From Cupriavidus yeoncheonensis (GTDB lineage Bacteria; Pseudomonadota; Gammaproteobacteria; Burkholderiales; Burkholderiaceae), in contig NZ_CAJPUY010000006.1 in the NCBI RefSeq assembly GCF_905397275.1, positions 233,086-297,085 on the forward strand: a stretch of DNA of 64,000 nucleotides, given 5' to 3'. The notes beneath the pieces were generated by a model. It was not told the DNA's origin, made no database searches, and worked only from the letters and a program-made list of their open reading frames with translations. Positions within the stretch are counted from its first letter, which is position 1. Each line of letters begins with the position of its first letter. Below are positions 1 to 10,594 of this stretch, piece after piece. The position numbers were made by a program, and so were the translations under genes.

Positions 1-255
1 TGGTACCGGCACTGGATCGAACTGGGCTTTGCCGCGTTCGAGGCCAACCTGGAGCGCCAGGGCAAGGCCGGCCGCTTCTGCTTCGGCGATACGCCGACGC
101 TGGCCGACATCTGCCTGGTGCCGCAGGTCTTCAACGCGCAGCGCTTCAATATCGACGTGAGCCGCTACCCGACCATCGCGCGGATCCAGGAAGCGTGCAT
201 GGAACTGCCGGCCTTCCGGAAGGCGCAGCCCAAGGAGCAGCCCGACGCGGAGTGA
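1..255 (+). CDS. maiA: Maleylacetoacetate isomerase (zeta-class GST), C-terminal part
   Basis: The frame is open from the left edge to TGA at 253-255 and gives the last 84 residues of a glutathione-S-transferase-fold protein. It shows the all-alpha C-terminal GST domain, including the helix N-cap region GDTPTLADICLVPQ and the zeta-class stretch NAQRFNIDVSRYP. Maleylacetoacetate isomerase uses glutathione to convert maleylacetoacetate to fumarylacetoacetate in tyrosine/homogentisate breakdown; related enzymes isomerise maleylpyruvate. The N-terminal thioredoxin-like, GSH-binding domain lies outside the window, so the exact subclass is inferred from the C-terminus only. A strong hairpin terminator follows 20 bases downstream. 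Confidence 0.8.
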   Translation, partial: WYRHWIELGFAAFEANLERQGKAGRFCFGDTPTLADICLVPQVFNAQRFNIDVSRYPTIARIQEACMELPAFRKAQPKEQPDAE

Positions 256-270
256 TGCGCCGGCTCAGCC

Positions 271-304
271 ATGAAAAAACGCCCCGGTCTCCGGGGCGTT
301 TTCT
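271..304. terminator. Bidirectional intrinsic terminator between maiA and ftsY
   Basis: AACGCCCC-GGTCTCC-GGGGCGTT forms a GC-rich hairpin flanked by an A-run on the left and a T-run on the right, so it can end transcription of the two convergent genes maiA (plus) and ftsY (minus). Confidence 0.8.
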
Positions 305-320
305 TGTTGGGTCGGCGCAA

Positions 321-1457
321 TCAGCCGAGCAGCGCGTCGGCGAACTCCTCGGCCTTGAACGGCTGCAGGTCTTCGACCTTTTCGCCGACGCCGATGAAGT
401 AGACCGGCACCGGGCGCTGGCGCGCAATCGCTGCCAGGATGCCGCCCTTGGCGGTACCGTCGAGCTTGGTCACGATCAGGCCGGTCAGGCCGAGCGCGTC
501 GTCGAACGCGCGCGTCTGCGCCAGCGCGTTCTGGCCGGTGTTGGCGTCGATGACCAGCAGGACCTCGTGCGGGGCCGTGGGCATCGCCTTGCTGATCACG
601 CGCTTGACCTTCCTGAGTTCTTCCATCAGGTGCAGCTGCGTGGGCAGGCGTCCCGCGGTGTCGGCCATCACGATGTCGATGCCGCGCGCGCGCGCCGCAT
701 TGACCGCGTCGAAGATCACGGCGGCCGGATCACCGCTTTCCTGCGCCACCACGGTCACGTTATTGCGCTCGCCCCAGATGGTCAGCTGCTCGCGCGCGGC
801 CGCGCGGAAGGTATCGCCGGCGGCCAGCAGCACGGACTGGCCGTAGTGCTGGAAGTGCTTGCACAGCTTGCCGATGCTGGTGGTCTTGCCGGCGCCATTG
901 ACGCCCGCGATCATCATCACCAGAGGCTGCTCGCGGCCCAGCGCCATGGTCTTTTCCAGCGGACGCAGCAGCTGGATCAGCAGGTCGCGCAGCGCGGCCT
1001 TGACGCCCTCGGCGGTGTCGATGTGCTCGCTGCGTACGCGCTTGCGCAGTTCGCCGAGCAGGTATTCGGTCGCTTCCACGCCCGCGTCGGCCATCAGCAG
1101 GGCGGTTTCCAGCTCCTCGAACAGGGCTTCGTCGACCTTCATGCCGACAAACAGCGTACTGATGTTGCGGCTGGTCTTGGACAGGCCGGTGCGCAGGCGC
1201 TGCATCCAGCCGCGGCGGGCTTCGGCCGTTTGCACCGGCGCCGGGGTCAGCTCCAGATCCTCAAGCGCGACCGGTGCCGGTGCCAAAGCCACCGGCGCGG
1301 CTGGCGCGACCGTCGCGACCGGCGCGGGGGCTGGGGCAATGGGCTGGGCCGGGCTGGCGACAGGGGAGGGCTCCGGGGCCGGGGCCGGAGCCGCGGCGGG
1401 CGGTTCTGCCGGCGCAGGGGCCGGCTCGGCCTTGCGCTTCTTCCAGAAACTAAACAT
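321..1457 (-). CDS. ftsY: Signal recognition particle receptor FtsY
   Basis: This SRP-GTPase docks ribosome-nascent chain-SRP complexes at the inner membrane for co-translational insertion. The 378-residue protein starts MFSFWKKRKAEP, a short basic membrane-contacting stretch, followed by an Ala/Pro-rich acidic-poor linker to about residue 85. The NG domain follows, with P-loop GVNGAGKTT, the DTAGRLPT G3 motif, TKLDGTAKGG (G4) and the closing GVGEKVEDLQPF. The Pro/Ala-rich linker replaces the strongly acidic A domain of E. coli FtsY, as in many betaproteobacteria. It is divergent from the M16 peptidase genes; a palindrome lies in the shared upstream region. It usually stands next to rsmD and the M16 genes in this lineage. 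Confidence 0.96.
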   Translation of the reverse strand: MFSFWKKRKAEPAPAPAEPPAAAPAPAPEPSPVASPAQPIAPAPAPVATVAPAAPVALAPAPVALEDLELTPAPVQTAEARRGWMQRLRTGLSKTSRNISTLFVGMKVDEALFEELETALLMADAGVEATEYLLGELRKRVRSEHIDTAEGVKAALRDLLIQLLRPLEKTMALGREQPLVMMIAGVNGAGKTTSIGKLCKHFQHYGQSVLLAAGDTFRAAAREQLTIWGERNNVTVVAQESGDPAAVIFDAVNAARARGIDIVMADTAGRLPTQLHLMEELRKVKRVISKAMPTAPHEVLLVIDANTGQNALAQTRAFDDALGLTGLIVTKLDGTAKGGILAAIARQRPVPVYFIGVGEKVEDLQPFKAEEFADALLG

Positions 1458-1601
1458 TGGGGAAAGGGGTCAATACCCCGTCAGGATCGGCCGCCGTCCG
1501 GCGGCGTCGTTAATCATCAAGGCCTTACGCAATATTCCGGCACGCCACCAGCCTCTCGTTGTGGGGCGTGCCTGCTATTGCGTATAGTTCGTAACACAGC
1601 G

Positions 1602-1621
1602 GATTCATGGATACATGAATC
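1602..1621. promoter_or_regulatory. Perfect 8-bp-arm palindrome between ftsY and the M16 genes
   Basis: GATTCATG-GATA-CATGAATC is a perfect inverted repeat (8-bp arms, 4-bp spacer) 31 bases before the start of the first M16 gene and about 145 bases upstream of ftsY. Its position fits an operator for the divergent pair; no regulator is identified. Confidence 0.35.
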
Positions 1622-1651
1622 GATCGGCAAAATTCTAGCAGACGGGGTTGC

Positions 1652-3172
1652 ATGGACCATTGCACAGTCGTGACCGGAACGGGCGGCGCCCGCCCTGAAC
1701 CCTTCGCCGCCCATGCCGGGGGCCGGGCGTCCCTGCAACGCCTGGCCAGGCAGGCACTGCCCGTCCTGCTGCTGGCCGCGTTGCCGTGGTCGGCCGGCGC
1801 CGAGGCGCAGCGCACGGTCGCATCGCCCATGCCGTCCGGGCAGACTGCCCCGGTTGGCGCCACGGCGCAGGGCACGACGGAATACCGCTTGTCCAACGGC
1901 CTGCGCCTGATCGTCAAGGAAGACCACCGGGCGCCCACGGTGGCGCACCAGATCTGGTACCGCGTCGGCGGCGTCGACGAGGTCAGCGGCACCACCGGCG
2001 TCGCCCACATGCTCGAGCACATGATGTTCAAGGGCACGCCCAAGGTCGGCGTGGGCGAGTTCTCCAAGCAGGTCGCGGCGCTCGGCGGGCGCGAGAACGC
2101 CATGACCAACCGCGACTTCACGTTGTACTACCAGCAGATCAGCAAGCAATACCTGCCGAAGATGATGGAGCTGGAGGCCGACCGCATGGCCAACCTCATC
2201 TTCAACCAGGGCGAGTTCGAGCGCGAGATGAAGGTCGTGATGGAGGAGCGCCGCCTGCGCACCGACGACTCGGCGCGCGGCACGGTCTACGAGCAGTTGC
2301 TCGCCGCCGTCTATGTCGCCGCGCCTTACCGGCACCCGGTGATCGGCTGGATGGACGACCTGGTCAACATGCGCCTGGAAGATGTCCAGGCCTGGTACCG
2401 CGGCTGGTACGTGCCCAACAATGCCACGGTGATCGTCACCGGCGACGTCAATCCGGCCGAGGTCCGTGCCATGGCCGAACGCTACTACGGCAAGCTCAAG
2501 CCGCGCACGCTGCCGCTGCGCAAGGACCAGGACGATCCGCCGCAGATCGGCATCAAGCGCATCTGGGTCAAGGCGCCGGCCGAGAACCCGTACATGGTGA
2601 TGGCCTACAAGGTGCCGCGCCTGCGCGACGTGGAAAAGGATGTCGACCCGTACGCGCTGGAGGTCCTGGCCGCCGTGCTCAACGGCTACGACAACGCGCG
2701 CCTGACCCGCGAGCTGGTGCGCGAGCAGCGCCTGGCCGACGACGTCAACGTCGGCTACGACAGCATCAACCGCGGCAACTCCCTGTTCGTGCTCGACGGC
2801 ACGCCGGCCGACGGCCATACCACCGACCAGATCGAGGCGGCGCTGCGCGAGGAGATCCAGCGCATCGCCAAGAGCGGCGTCTCGCCCGAGGAGCTCAAGC
2901 GCGTCAAGGCGCAGGTCGTGGCCAGCCAGATCTACAAGCGCGATTCGGTGTTCGGCCAGGGCATGGAGATCGGCGTGGCGGAGATCTCCGGCATCTCGTG
3001 GCGCGACATCGACCGCATCCTCGACAAGATCAAGGAAGTCACCCCGGCGCAGGTGCAGGCCGTGGCCGCGAAGTACTTCAACGACGACAACCTGACCGTG
3101 GCCACGCTGTTGCCGCAGCCGGTTGACCCCAACAAGCCCAAGGCCAAGGTCCCCGAAGGCCTGCGCCACTGA
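1652..3172 (+). CDS. M16-family zinc metallopeptidase, catalytic partner
   Basis: A periplasmic peptidase of the pitrilysin/processing-peptidase family (M16), 506 residues. An N-terminal basic and hydrophobic stretch (LARQALPVLLLAALPWSAGA, about residues 31-50) looks like a signal peptide. The inverted zinc motif HxxEH is intact (H119, E122, H123 in GVAHMLEHMMF) and the third ligand glutamate lies at 198/199 in VVMEERR. The C-terminal M16 domain follows (about 220-440). It overlaps no other gene but stands 10 bases before a second M16 gene that lacks the zinc motif, so the two probably form a heterodimer. The start has no obvious Shine-Dalgarno sequence; a later start would remove part of the extension before the signal peptide. 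Confidence 0.9.
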   Translation: MDHCTVVTGTGGARPEPFAAHAGGRASLQRLARQALPVLLLAALPWSAGAEAQRTVASPMPSGQTAPVGATAQGTTEYRLSNGLRLIVKEDHRAPTVAHQIWYRVGGVDEVSGTTGVAHMLEHMMFKGTPKVGVGEFSKQVAALGGRENAMTNRDFTLYYQQISKQYLPKMMELEADRMANLIFNQGEFEREMKVVMEERRLRTDDSARGTVYEQLLAAVYVAAPYRHPVIGWMDDLVNMRLEDVQAWYRGWYVPNNATVIVTGDVNPAEVRAMAERYYGKLKPRTLPLRKDQDDPPQIGIKRIWVKAPAENPYMVMAYKVPRLRDVEKDVDPYALEVLAAVLNGYDNARLTRELVREQRLADDVNVGYDSINRGNSLFVLDGTPADGHTTDQIEAALREEIQRIAKSGVSPEELKRVKAQVVASQIYKRDSVFGQGMEIGVAEISGISWRDIDRILDKIKEVTPAQVQAVAAKYFNDDNLTVATLLPQPVDPNKPKAKVPEGLRH

Positions 3173-3182
3173 GAATCCACGC

Positions 3183-4562
3183 ATGTCGTTAGCTGAGATG
3201 AGCGAGATGAGCGAGATGACTATTCCTTCGCCGCGCGCGCTGCGCCGGCTGGCTGGCGCGGCCCTGGGTGCGCTGGCGCTTCTGGTCGCGCACGGCGCGC
3301 TGGCCGCCATTCCGATCGAACACTGGACCGCCTCCACCGGGGCGCAGGTGTTTTACGTGCACAGCCCGTCGATCCCGATGCTGGACGTCAATGTCGACTT
3401 CGACGCGGGCAGTCGCTATGACCCTGCCGGCAAGGCCGGCCTGGCCACGCTCGCGGCGGCGCTGCTCGACAAGGGCGCGGCCGCGCGCAACGGCCAGCCG
3501 GCGCGCGACGAGGCGCAGATTGCCGACGCCTTTGCCGATACCGGTGCCGTCTTCGGCGGCGCCGCCGGCGGTGACCGCGGCGGCATCGGCATGCGCACGC
3601 TGACCGCGCAGCCGGAGCTTGACCAGTCCGTGGCACTGGCCATGCAACTGGTCCAGGCACCGACCTATCCGGACGCCGTGGTGGGCCGCGAAAAGCAGCG
3701 CCTGATCAGCGCCATCCGCGAAGCCGACGCCAAGCCGGGCGTGATTGCCGACAAGGCGCTCGCCAAGGCGATGTATCCGGGCCACCCGTACGGCGTGTCG
3801 GCCACGGCGGCCTCGGTGGAGTCGATTTCGCGCGATGACATCGTCAAGTTCTGGCGCGACAACTACGGCGCGTCGCGTGCGGTGGTCACGCTGATCGGCG
3901 CGATCGACCGCAAGCAGGCCGAAGCCATTGCCGAGAAGCTGACCAGTGGCTTGCCGCAGGGCAGTGCGGCCCCGGCCATGCCGCAGGTGCAGATGACCAT
4001 CCCGGCCAGCGAGCAGCGCGTGCCGCATCCCGCGCAGCAGGCGGCGGTCGTGACCGGCCAGCCGTCGATCGCACGCGGCGACCCGGATTACTTCGCGCTG
4101 CTGGTCGGCAACTACGTACTGGGCGGAGGCGGCTTCAGCTCGCGCCTGACGGATGAAGTGCGAGAGAAGCGCGGACTCACCTACGGCGTGGACAGCTACT
4201 TTGCGCCGTCCAAGCAGCCGGGTCCGTTCGGCATCAGCCTGCAGACCAAGAAGGAGCAGACCAAGGAGGCGCTCGCGCTGGTGCGGCAGGTGCTGGCCCG
4301 CTTCGTCGCCGAAGGCCCGACCGACGCCGAACTCAAGGCGGCCAAGGACAACCTGGTCAACGGCTTTCCGCTGCGCATCGACAGCAACCGCAAGCTGCTG
4401 ACCAATGTGGCCAATATCGGCTGGTACGGGCTGCCGCTCGACTACCTGGACACCTGGACGGCGCAGGTCGGCAAGGTTACCGGCCAGCAGGTGAAGGCGG
4501 CGTTCGGGCGCCATGTCCATCCCGACGCCATGGCCACGGTGATTGTCGGTGGTCCGGAGTGA
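3183..4562 (+). CDS. M16-family peptidase-like subunit without zinc motif
   Basis: A 459-residue M16-family protein with a signal peptide (RRLAGAALGALALLVAHGAL). Where the catalytic HxxEH should be, the sequence reads LATLAAALLDKGA, so it cannot bind zinc and is expected to be the non-catalytic partner of the preceding peptidase, as in mitochondrial-processing-peptidase-type heterodimers. The C-terminal half keeps the M16 features, including the glycine-rich GGGGFSSRL loop and REKRGLTYGVDSYF. I chose ATG 3183; three nearby ATGs, produced by a GAGATGAGC repetition at 3196-3218, are in frame or nearly so and could also serve. The spacing of 10 bases to the upstream gene indicates one operon. 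Confidence 0.88.
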   Translation: MSLAEMSEMSEMTIPSPRALRRLAGAALGALALLVAHGALAAIPIEHWTASTGAQVFYVHSPSIPMLDVNVDFDAGSRYDPAGKAGLATLAAALLDKGAAARNGQPARDEAQIADAFADTGAVFGGAAGGDRGGIGMRTLTAQPELDQSVALAMQLVQAPTYPDAVVGREKQRLISAIREADAKPGVIADKALAKAMYPGHPYGVSATAASVESISRDDIVKFWRDNYGASRAVVTLIGAIDRKQAEAIAEKLTSGLPQGSAAPAMPQVQMTIPASEQRVPHPAQQAAVVTGQPSIARGDPDYFALLVGNYVLGGGGFSSRLTDEVREKRGLTYGVDSYFAPSKQPGPFGISLQTKKEQTKEALALVRQVLARFVAEGPTDAELKAAKDNLVNGFPLRIDSNRKLLTNVANIGWYGLPLDYLDTWTAQVGKVTGQQVKAAFGRHVHPDAMATVIVGGPE

Positions 4563-4644
4563 ACGATAGTCCTCCGGGGCCCGCCGCAGGCAGCGCGCAA
4601 CGGCCAGTGATGGCCGAAGCGCCGACAGGCTCTACAATCACGGC

Positions 4645-6283
<1,639 letters not shown>

Positions 6284-6310
6284 CTGATCGGGGCTTCGGC
6301 GAATTCGCAA

Positions 6311-6343
6311 CAAAAAACCCGCCTTCCGGCGGGTTTTTTGTTG
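6311..6343. terminator. Bidirectional intrinsic terminator between ferredoxin and pth
   Basis: CAAAAAACCCGCC-TTCC-GGCGGGTTTTTTG is a near-perfect hairpin with A-run and T-run on both sides, placed between the convergent ferredoxin and pth genes. Confidence 0.9.
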
Positions 6344-6351
6344 TCTGGGGG

Positions 6352-6948
6352 TCAGCGCGTCGTGTGCAGCGCCATCATCGCGCGCTCGGACTCGCCGCGT
6401 GCCAGCAGGCCCAACGGGTCAACGCAGCGGTCGATGGCTTCGTCGATCGCCTGCTGTTCTTCCTTGCGCGGCGGCTTGAGCACGTAGTTGACGACATCCT
6501 CGCGACCCGCTCCGGCGCCGCCGGGCAGGTTGCGCGGATGCCCCACGCCCAGGCGCAGGCGCCAGAATTCCTGCGTGGTCAGGTGGGCGGCAATGTCCTT
6601 CAGGCCGTTGTGTCCGCCCGCGCCGCCGCCGCGCTTGAGCTTGGCGGCGCCGGGAGGCAGGTCCATCTCGTCATGCGCGACGACGATCTCGTCGGGCAGG
6701 ATCTTGTAGAAGCGGGCCAGCGATACCACTGCCAGGCCGGACCGGTTCATGAACGTGGACGGCTTGAGCAGCCAGATGTCCTGGTCCCACAGGCGTACCC
6801 GTCCTGCCAGGCCGTGGAAGCGGCCTTCCACGCGCAGCGTGGTGCCGCCCATGCGGGCAAGCTGGTCCACCAGCCAGAAGCCGGCGTTGTGGCGGGTAGC
6901 CTCGTACTCCGCACCGGGATTGCCGAGGCCGACGATGAGCTTGATCAT
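6352..6948 (-). CDS. pth: Peptidyl-tRNA hydrolase
   Basis: Releases tRNA from prematurely dissociated peptidyl-tRNA. The 198-residue protein has the full Pth fold: [20 protein letters not shown] with N10 and the catalytic H20, FMNRSG (Asn of the substrate site), and HDEMDLPPG with the aspartate that activates the histidine, then [13 protein letters not shown]. It is the distal gene after rplY, but a strong terminator (about 7009-7043) lies between the two, so it probably also has its own promoter. Confidence 0.96.
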   Translation of the reverse strand: MIKLIVGLGNPGAEYEATRHNAGFWLVDQLARMGGTTLRVEGRFHGLAGRVRLWDQDIWLLKPSTFMNRSGLAVVSLARFYKILPDEIVVAHDEMDLPPGAAKLKRGGGAGGHNGLKDIAAHLTTQEFWRLRLGVGHPRNLPGGAGAGREDVVNYVLKPPRKEEQQAIDEAIDRCVDPLGLLARGESERAMMALHTTR

Positions 6949-7008
6949 GCGATGAACTGGATTGGATGGCGGCAGGGTTCATGTCGAACCGCGGCGCCAA
7001 GCATACGC

Positions 7009-7043
7009 CAAAAAAAACCGCCGGCATGACCGGCGGTTCTTTC
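7009..7043 (-). terminator. Intrinsic terminator downstream of rplY
   Basis: On the minus strand AACCGCCGG-TCATG-CCGGCGGTT is followed by a run of eight T residues, a textbook rho-independent terminator ending rplY (and the prs-rplY unit) before pth. Confidence 0.88.
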
Positions 7044-7087
7044 CGTCATGCTGCCAGGCCGCAATGCGGTCTGGCAGCACAGGCAGC

Positions 7088-7702
7088 TTAGGCAGCCGGC
7101 GTTTCGCCTTCGCCTTCAGTGCCTTCAGCAGCCGAAGCGGCACCAGCCGGCAGCGAGATGCTGGCGACAGCCGGGTTGTCGTCGCCGTGGGTCACGACGG
7201 TCACGCCCTTCGGCAGCTTCAGGTCAGCCAGGTGCAGGGTCTGGCCCAGTTCCATCGTGCCGACGTCCACTTCGATGAACTCGGGCAGGTCGGCCGGCAG
7301 GCACGACACTTCCAGGTCGTTCACGATGTGGTTGACCAGGCCGTGGCCCAGCTTCACGCCAGGAGCGGTTTCCTGGTTCATGAAGTGCAGGGGCACCTTG
7401 ACGTGGATCTTTTCGGTGGCCGACACGCGCTGGAAATCGACGTGCAGCACCATCGGCTTGAACGGGTGCATCTGGAATGCGCGCAGCAGGGCCTTTTCCG
7501 ACTTGCCAGCGACTTCCAGGTCCAGGATCGACGAGTGGAAGGCTTCCTTCTTCAGGGCGTGCCACAGCGCGTTGTGATCCAGTTCGATCATCTTCGGATC
7601 GGCGGCGCCGCCATAGATGATGCCGGGGGTCTTGCCCGAATTGCGCAGGCGGCGGCTCGCACCCGTTCCCTGTACGCTACGCTCGAAAGCGACTACTTTC
7701 AT
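7088..7702 (-). CDS. rplY: 50S ribosomal protein L25/general stress protein Ctc
   Basis: Binds 5S rRNA in the large ribosomal subunit. The 204-residue protein is the long Ctc/TL5 form: N-terminal L25 domain ([30 protein letters not shown]) to about residue 95, then the beta-rich C-terminal domain with [18 protein letters not shown], and an Ala/Glu-rich tail. The start is ATG 7702, the conserved family start; the frame extends 26 codons upstream without homology. It lies downstream of prs on the same strand. Confidence 0.95.
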   Translation of the reverse strand: MKVVAFERSVQGTGASRRLRNSGKTPGIIYGGAADPKMIELDHNALWHALKKEAFHSSILDLEVAGKSEKALLRAFQMHPFKPMVLHVDFQRVSATEKIHVKVPLHFMNQETAPGVKLGHGLVNHIVNDLEVSCLPADLPEFIEVDVGTMELGQTLHLADLKLPKGVTVVTHGDDNPAVASISLPAGAASAAEGTEGEGETPAA

Positions 7703-7834
7703 GATGACTCCAAAGTAAAGAAGGCTGTCCGCGACCAGACAGCCCTGTTGTGGCGCAATCGAAACTGATGCGCCGGTCACATCACGCCGATCGTCGAAAA
7801 AACCGCAATCGGCGCAGCAAAGCCGGAAATTCTA

Positions 7835-8788
7835 TCAGGAACCCGCGAACAGCGACATGATCGAGTCGCCCTTGACGATACGCGTGAACGTTTCGGCCAG
7901 CAGCGGGGCGGTCGACAGCTGGCGGATCTTGCCGCATTTGGCAGCCTCTTCCGACAGCGGGATGGTGTCGCACACCACCACTTCGTCCAGTGCCGAGTCC
8001 GCGATGCGGGCAGCCGCGCCGCCGGACAGCACCGGGTGCGTGCAGTAGGCGAAGACCTTCTGCGCACCGCGTTCCTTCAGCACTTGGGCCGCCTTGCAGA
8101 GCGTGCCGCCGGTGTCGATCATGTCGTCCATGATCACGCAGTTGCGGCCGTCGACTTCACCGATGATGTTCATCACCTCGGCCACATTGGCCTTGGGACG
8201 ACGCTTGTCGATGATCGCCAGGTCGCAGTTCAGTTCCTTGGCCAGCGCACGCGCGCGGACCACGCCGCCGACGTCCGGCGACACGACCAGCAGGTCACCG
8301 TAGTTCTTCTCGCGCAGGTCGCCCAGCAGTACTGGCGAAGCGTAGATGTTGTCGACGGGGATATCGAAGAAGCCCTGGATCTGGTCGGCGTGCAGGTCCA
8401 TCGTCAGCACGCGCTCGACACCGGCGACTTCGAGCATGTTGGCCACAACCTTGGCCGAGATTGCCACGCGCGCCGAACGCGGGCGGCGATCCTGGCGGGC
8501 ATAGCCGAAGTAGGGCATGGCGGCGGTGATGCTGCGTGCCGAGGCGCGCTTGAGCGCGTCGACCATCACCATCAGTTCCATCAGGTTGTCGTTGGTCGGC
8601 GCGCAGGTGGACTGCAGCACGATGACGTGCTTGCCGCGTACGTTTTCCTGGATATCAACCTGAACTTCGCCGTCGGAGAAACGGCCAACGAGCGCCTTGC
8701 CCAGCGGAATGCCGAGGTGCTGTACGACAGCCTCCGCGAGTTTGGGGTTGGCGTTGCCGGTAAATACCATCAAGCCTTCGCTGCTCAT
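7835..8788 (-). CDS. prs: Ribose-phosphate pyrophosphokinase
   Basis: Makes PRPP from ribose 5-phosphate and ATP for nucleotide, His, Trp and NAD synthesis. The 317-residue protein contains the ATP-binding flexible-loop region [11 protein letters not shown], the divalent-cation signature [11 protein letters not shown], and the PRPP loop [14 protein letters not shown] start at ATG 8788 ([16 protein letters not shown]), the conserved start, rather than the GTG nine bases upstream. It follows tRNA-Gln and ispE on the minus strand, the typical order in this family of bacteria. Confidence 0.96.
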   Translation of the reverse strand: MSSEGLMVFTGNANPKLAEAVVQHLGIPLGKALVGRFSDGEVQVDIQENVRGKHVIVLQSTCAPTNDNLMELMVMVDALKRASARSITAAMPYFGYARQDRRPRSARVAISAKVVANMLEVAGVERVLTMDLHADQIQGFFDIPVDNIYASPVLLGDLREKNYGDLLVVSPDVGGVVRARALAKELNCDLAIIDKRRPKANVAEVMNIIGEVDGRNCVIMDDMIDTGGTLCKAAQVLKERGAQKVFAYCTHPVLSGGAAARIADSALDEVVVCDTIPLSEEAAKCGKIRQLSTAPLLAETFTRIVKGDSIMSLFAGS

Positions 8789-8882
8789 TCGGGGCACCTG
8801 TCTTGCTGCTGGGGGAGCTTGGTGTCACCGGCAGAACCGGTGACTAATACTGAGGGTCCGTGAGGACACCATAGGAATGTAA

Positions 8883-8959
8883 TGGCAGGGGAAGAAGGAT
8901 TCGAACCTTCGAATGCCGGAATCAAAATCCGGTGCCTTGACCAACTTGGCGACTCCCCT
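8883..8959 (-). tRNA. tRNA-Gln(TTG)
   Basis: The minus strand folds as a cloverleaf: acceptor AGGGGAG/TTCCCCT, anticodon stem CCGGA/TCCGG with loop TTTTGAT (anticodon TTG, reading CAA), and T-arm GAAGG-TTCGAAT-CCTTC. The 3-prime CCA is encoded (8883-8885). It stands between ispE and prs, its standard place in Burkholderiales. Confidence 0.95.
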
Positions 8960-9018
8960 ACACAACCTTGCCGCTCTTCGTGGTACCTGAATGCTGTACC
9001 GCGCCGAACGATAACTTG

Positions 9019-9897
9019 CTATACGAACGCTGCGAGCGGATGATGTGCCAGACTGCGCACACATCTGCCATCCCACTCGGAAGGCAACCGCTTCAGGATC
9101 TGCTGCGCCGTCTGCTCGTCGGGAAAACGTGCAAACACGCAGGCTCCGGAACCGGTCATCCTTGCATGCTGATTGAACTGCTTCAGCCATTCAAGGGCTC
9201 GGGCAACTTCGCCGAACTTCGCTGTTGCTATCGCTTCCAGATCGTTGCGACCGAAAGCGAATTTGTTTGTGCAAGCAGCGAAGACCGCAATTATGGAGAG
9301 TGGGGTATTCCTTGTCAAGCACTCGTCCGAAAAAATTTCAGCGGTCGGCACATGTTGTTTCGGATGGATGATCACGAACCAGCTATCCGGCAACTCCACC
9401 GGGGTCAGTTCTTCGCCGATGCCTTCGGCGAAGGCGTTTTCCCCGAATACGAAGACCGGCACGTCCGCACCCAGCGCCAGCCCGATCCGCATCAGCTCCG
9501 CGCGCGCCAGGCCAAGTCCCCACAGGTGGTTCAGCGCGAGCAGCGTCGTGGCCGCGTCGGATGAACCGCCGCCGATGCCGCCGCCCATCGGCAGGATCTT
9601 GTCGATCTCGATGTCGGCGCCGTAGCGCGTGCCCGTCGCCTGCTGCAGCGCGCGTGCGGCCCGCACGACGAGGTCGGTCTGCGCTGGCACGCCCGGGATG
9701 TCGGTGGCGCGCGTCACGATACCGTCGTCGCGGCGCCGGAAATGCAGCGTGTCGCACCAGTCCACCAGCTGGAACACGGTCTGCAGCGTGTGGTAGCCAT
9801 CCGGGCGCCTGCCCGTTACGTGCAGGAACAGGTTGAGCTTGGCCGGCGCAGGGCAATTGCGCAATTGCGGCGGCGGCAGTTGGATGGTTCCGGTCAA
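9019..9897 (-). CDS. ispE: 4-diphosphocytidyl-2-C-methyl-D-erythritol kinase
   Basis: GHMP-family kinase of the MEP isoprenoid pathway; phosphorylates the 2-OH of CDP-methylerythritol. The 292-residue protein shows [22 protein letters not shown], the GHMP ATP-binding loop [18 protein letters not shown] and the C-terminal [12 protein letters not shown] glycine-rich motif. The best start is TTG 9897, which overlaps the lolB stop (TTGA) and lies 7 bases after GGAGG inside the end of lolB, so translation is probably coupled. The frame runs upstream through lolB but that part is a shadow. Confidence 0.93.
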   Translation of the reverse strand: MTGTIQLPPPQLRNCPAPAKLNLFLHVTGRRPDGYHTLQTVFQLVDWCDTLHFRRRDDGIVTRATDIPGVPAQTDLVVRAARALQQATGTRYGADIEIDKILPMGGGIGGGSSDAATTLLALNHLWGLGLARAELMRIGLALGADVPVFVFGENAFAEGIGEELTPVELPDSWFVIIHPKQHVPTAEIFSDECLTRNTPLSIIAVFAACTNKFAFGRNDLEAIATAKFGEVARALEWLKQFNQHARMTGSGACVFARFPDEQTAQQILKRLPSEWDGRCVRSLAHHPLAAFV

Positions 9898-10517
9898 GGC
9901 GTTTCCTCCGGGTCGATCACGAGCTTGACCGACAGCGGCGTGGGGCCGCGGTCGCGCTCCAGGTCGATGCGGCGCGGTCGCGCCGCGGTCGTCTGCGCGC
10001 TGGCGGGCGCATCCTGCCAGGCCACGTAGCGCACGCTCCAGCCGTCCTGTGCCAGCGTGGCGAGGCGGCCCTGGGCATCGCGCGTGGCGTTGGCCGGGCG
10101 GCCGGCCGAAGGGCGGCCGTGCAGCCAGTCGCGCATGCCGGCCACCGGCAGCGCAAAGCCAAGCGCGTCCTCGAGCAGGCTGTCGACTTCCGGCGCATTG
10201 CGTGGCGGCTTGTTGGGCAGGTCGAGGGTCGCGCCCGAAGGCGTGGCGGTGACGACGGCCAGCGTCTGGCCGAGCGGCGACAGCAGGTCGAGGCGCACGT
10301 TGCGGCCTTGTTCCTCCCAGCGGAAGCTGCCCTGTACGCCTTCGTCGCGGCCATAGCGGACGTAGTTTGCCGAAAAGCGGCCGGTGTAGTGCCGGCTTGC
10401 AGCGGTCTCGCCGGTATCGAAGCCGCGCGAAGGCGCTACGCTGGCGCAGGCCGCCAGCAGCATGGGCGCGCCAAGGCAAAACAGGGCCAGGCGGCGGGAT
10501 CGGTTCATGGTCGGCAT
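9894..10517 (-). CDS. lolB: Outer-membrane lipoprotein insertase LolB
   Basis: LolB accepts lipoproteins from periplasmic LolA and inserts them in the outer membrane. The 207-residue protein has a lipoprotein signal peptide ending in lipobox LLAAC (Cys about residue 24), the half-barrel sequence [13 protein letters not shown], the segment GLAF-like [17 protein letters not shown] and a beta-rich C-terminus. Its stop overlaps the ispE start. ATG 10508 is an alternative start that would leave a shorter n-region. Confidence 0.9.
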   Translation of the reverse strand: MPTMNRSRRLALFCLGAPMLLAACASVAPSRGFDTGETAASRHYTGRFSANYVRYGRDEGVQGSFRWEEQGRNVRLDLLSPLGQTLAVVTATPSGATLDLPNKPPRNAPEVDSLLEDALGFALPVAGMRDWLHGRPSAGRPANATRDAQGRLATLAQDGWSVRYVAWQDAPASAQTTAARPRRIDLERDRGPTPLSVKLVIDPEETP

Positions 10518-10594
10518 TCAGGAAAGCGGGGCCGCCCTCGGGTGGGACGGCCCGCGACAGATGGCGCGGCCGGTCGCATGGACCGGCCCTGGGC

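Noticed and set aside
195..1673. 492-codon plus-strand frame opposite ftsY
   Set aside because: Antisense shadow of ftsY without motifs or ribosome-binding site.
1517..3337. 606-codon open frame on the minus strand opposite the first M16 gene
   Set aside because: It is an antisense shadow caused by high third-position GC in the M16 gene; the protein is His/Arg/Ala-rich low complexity with no domain, while the plus strand carries an intact peptidase.
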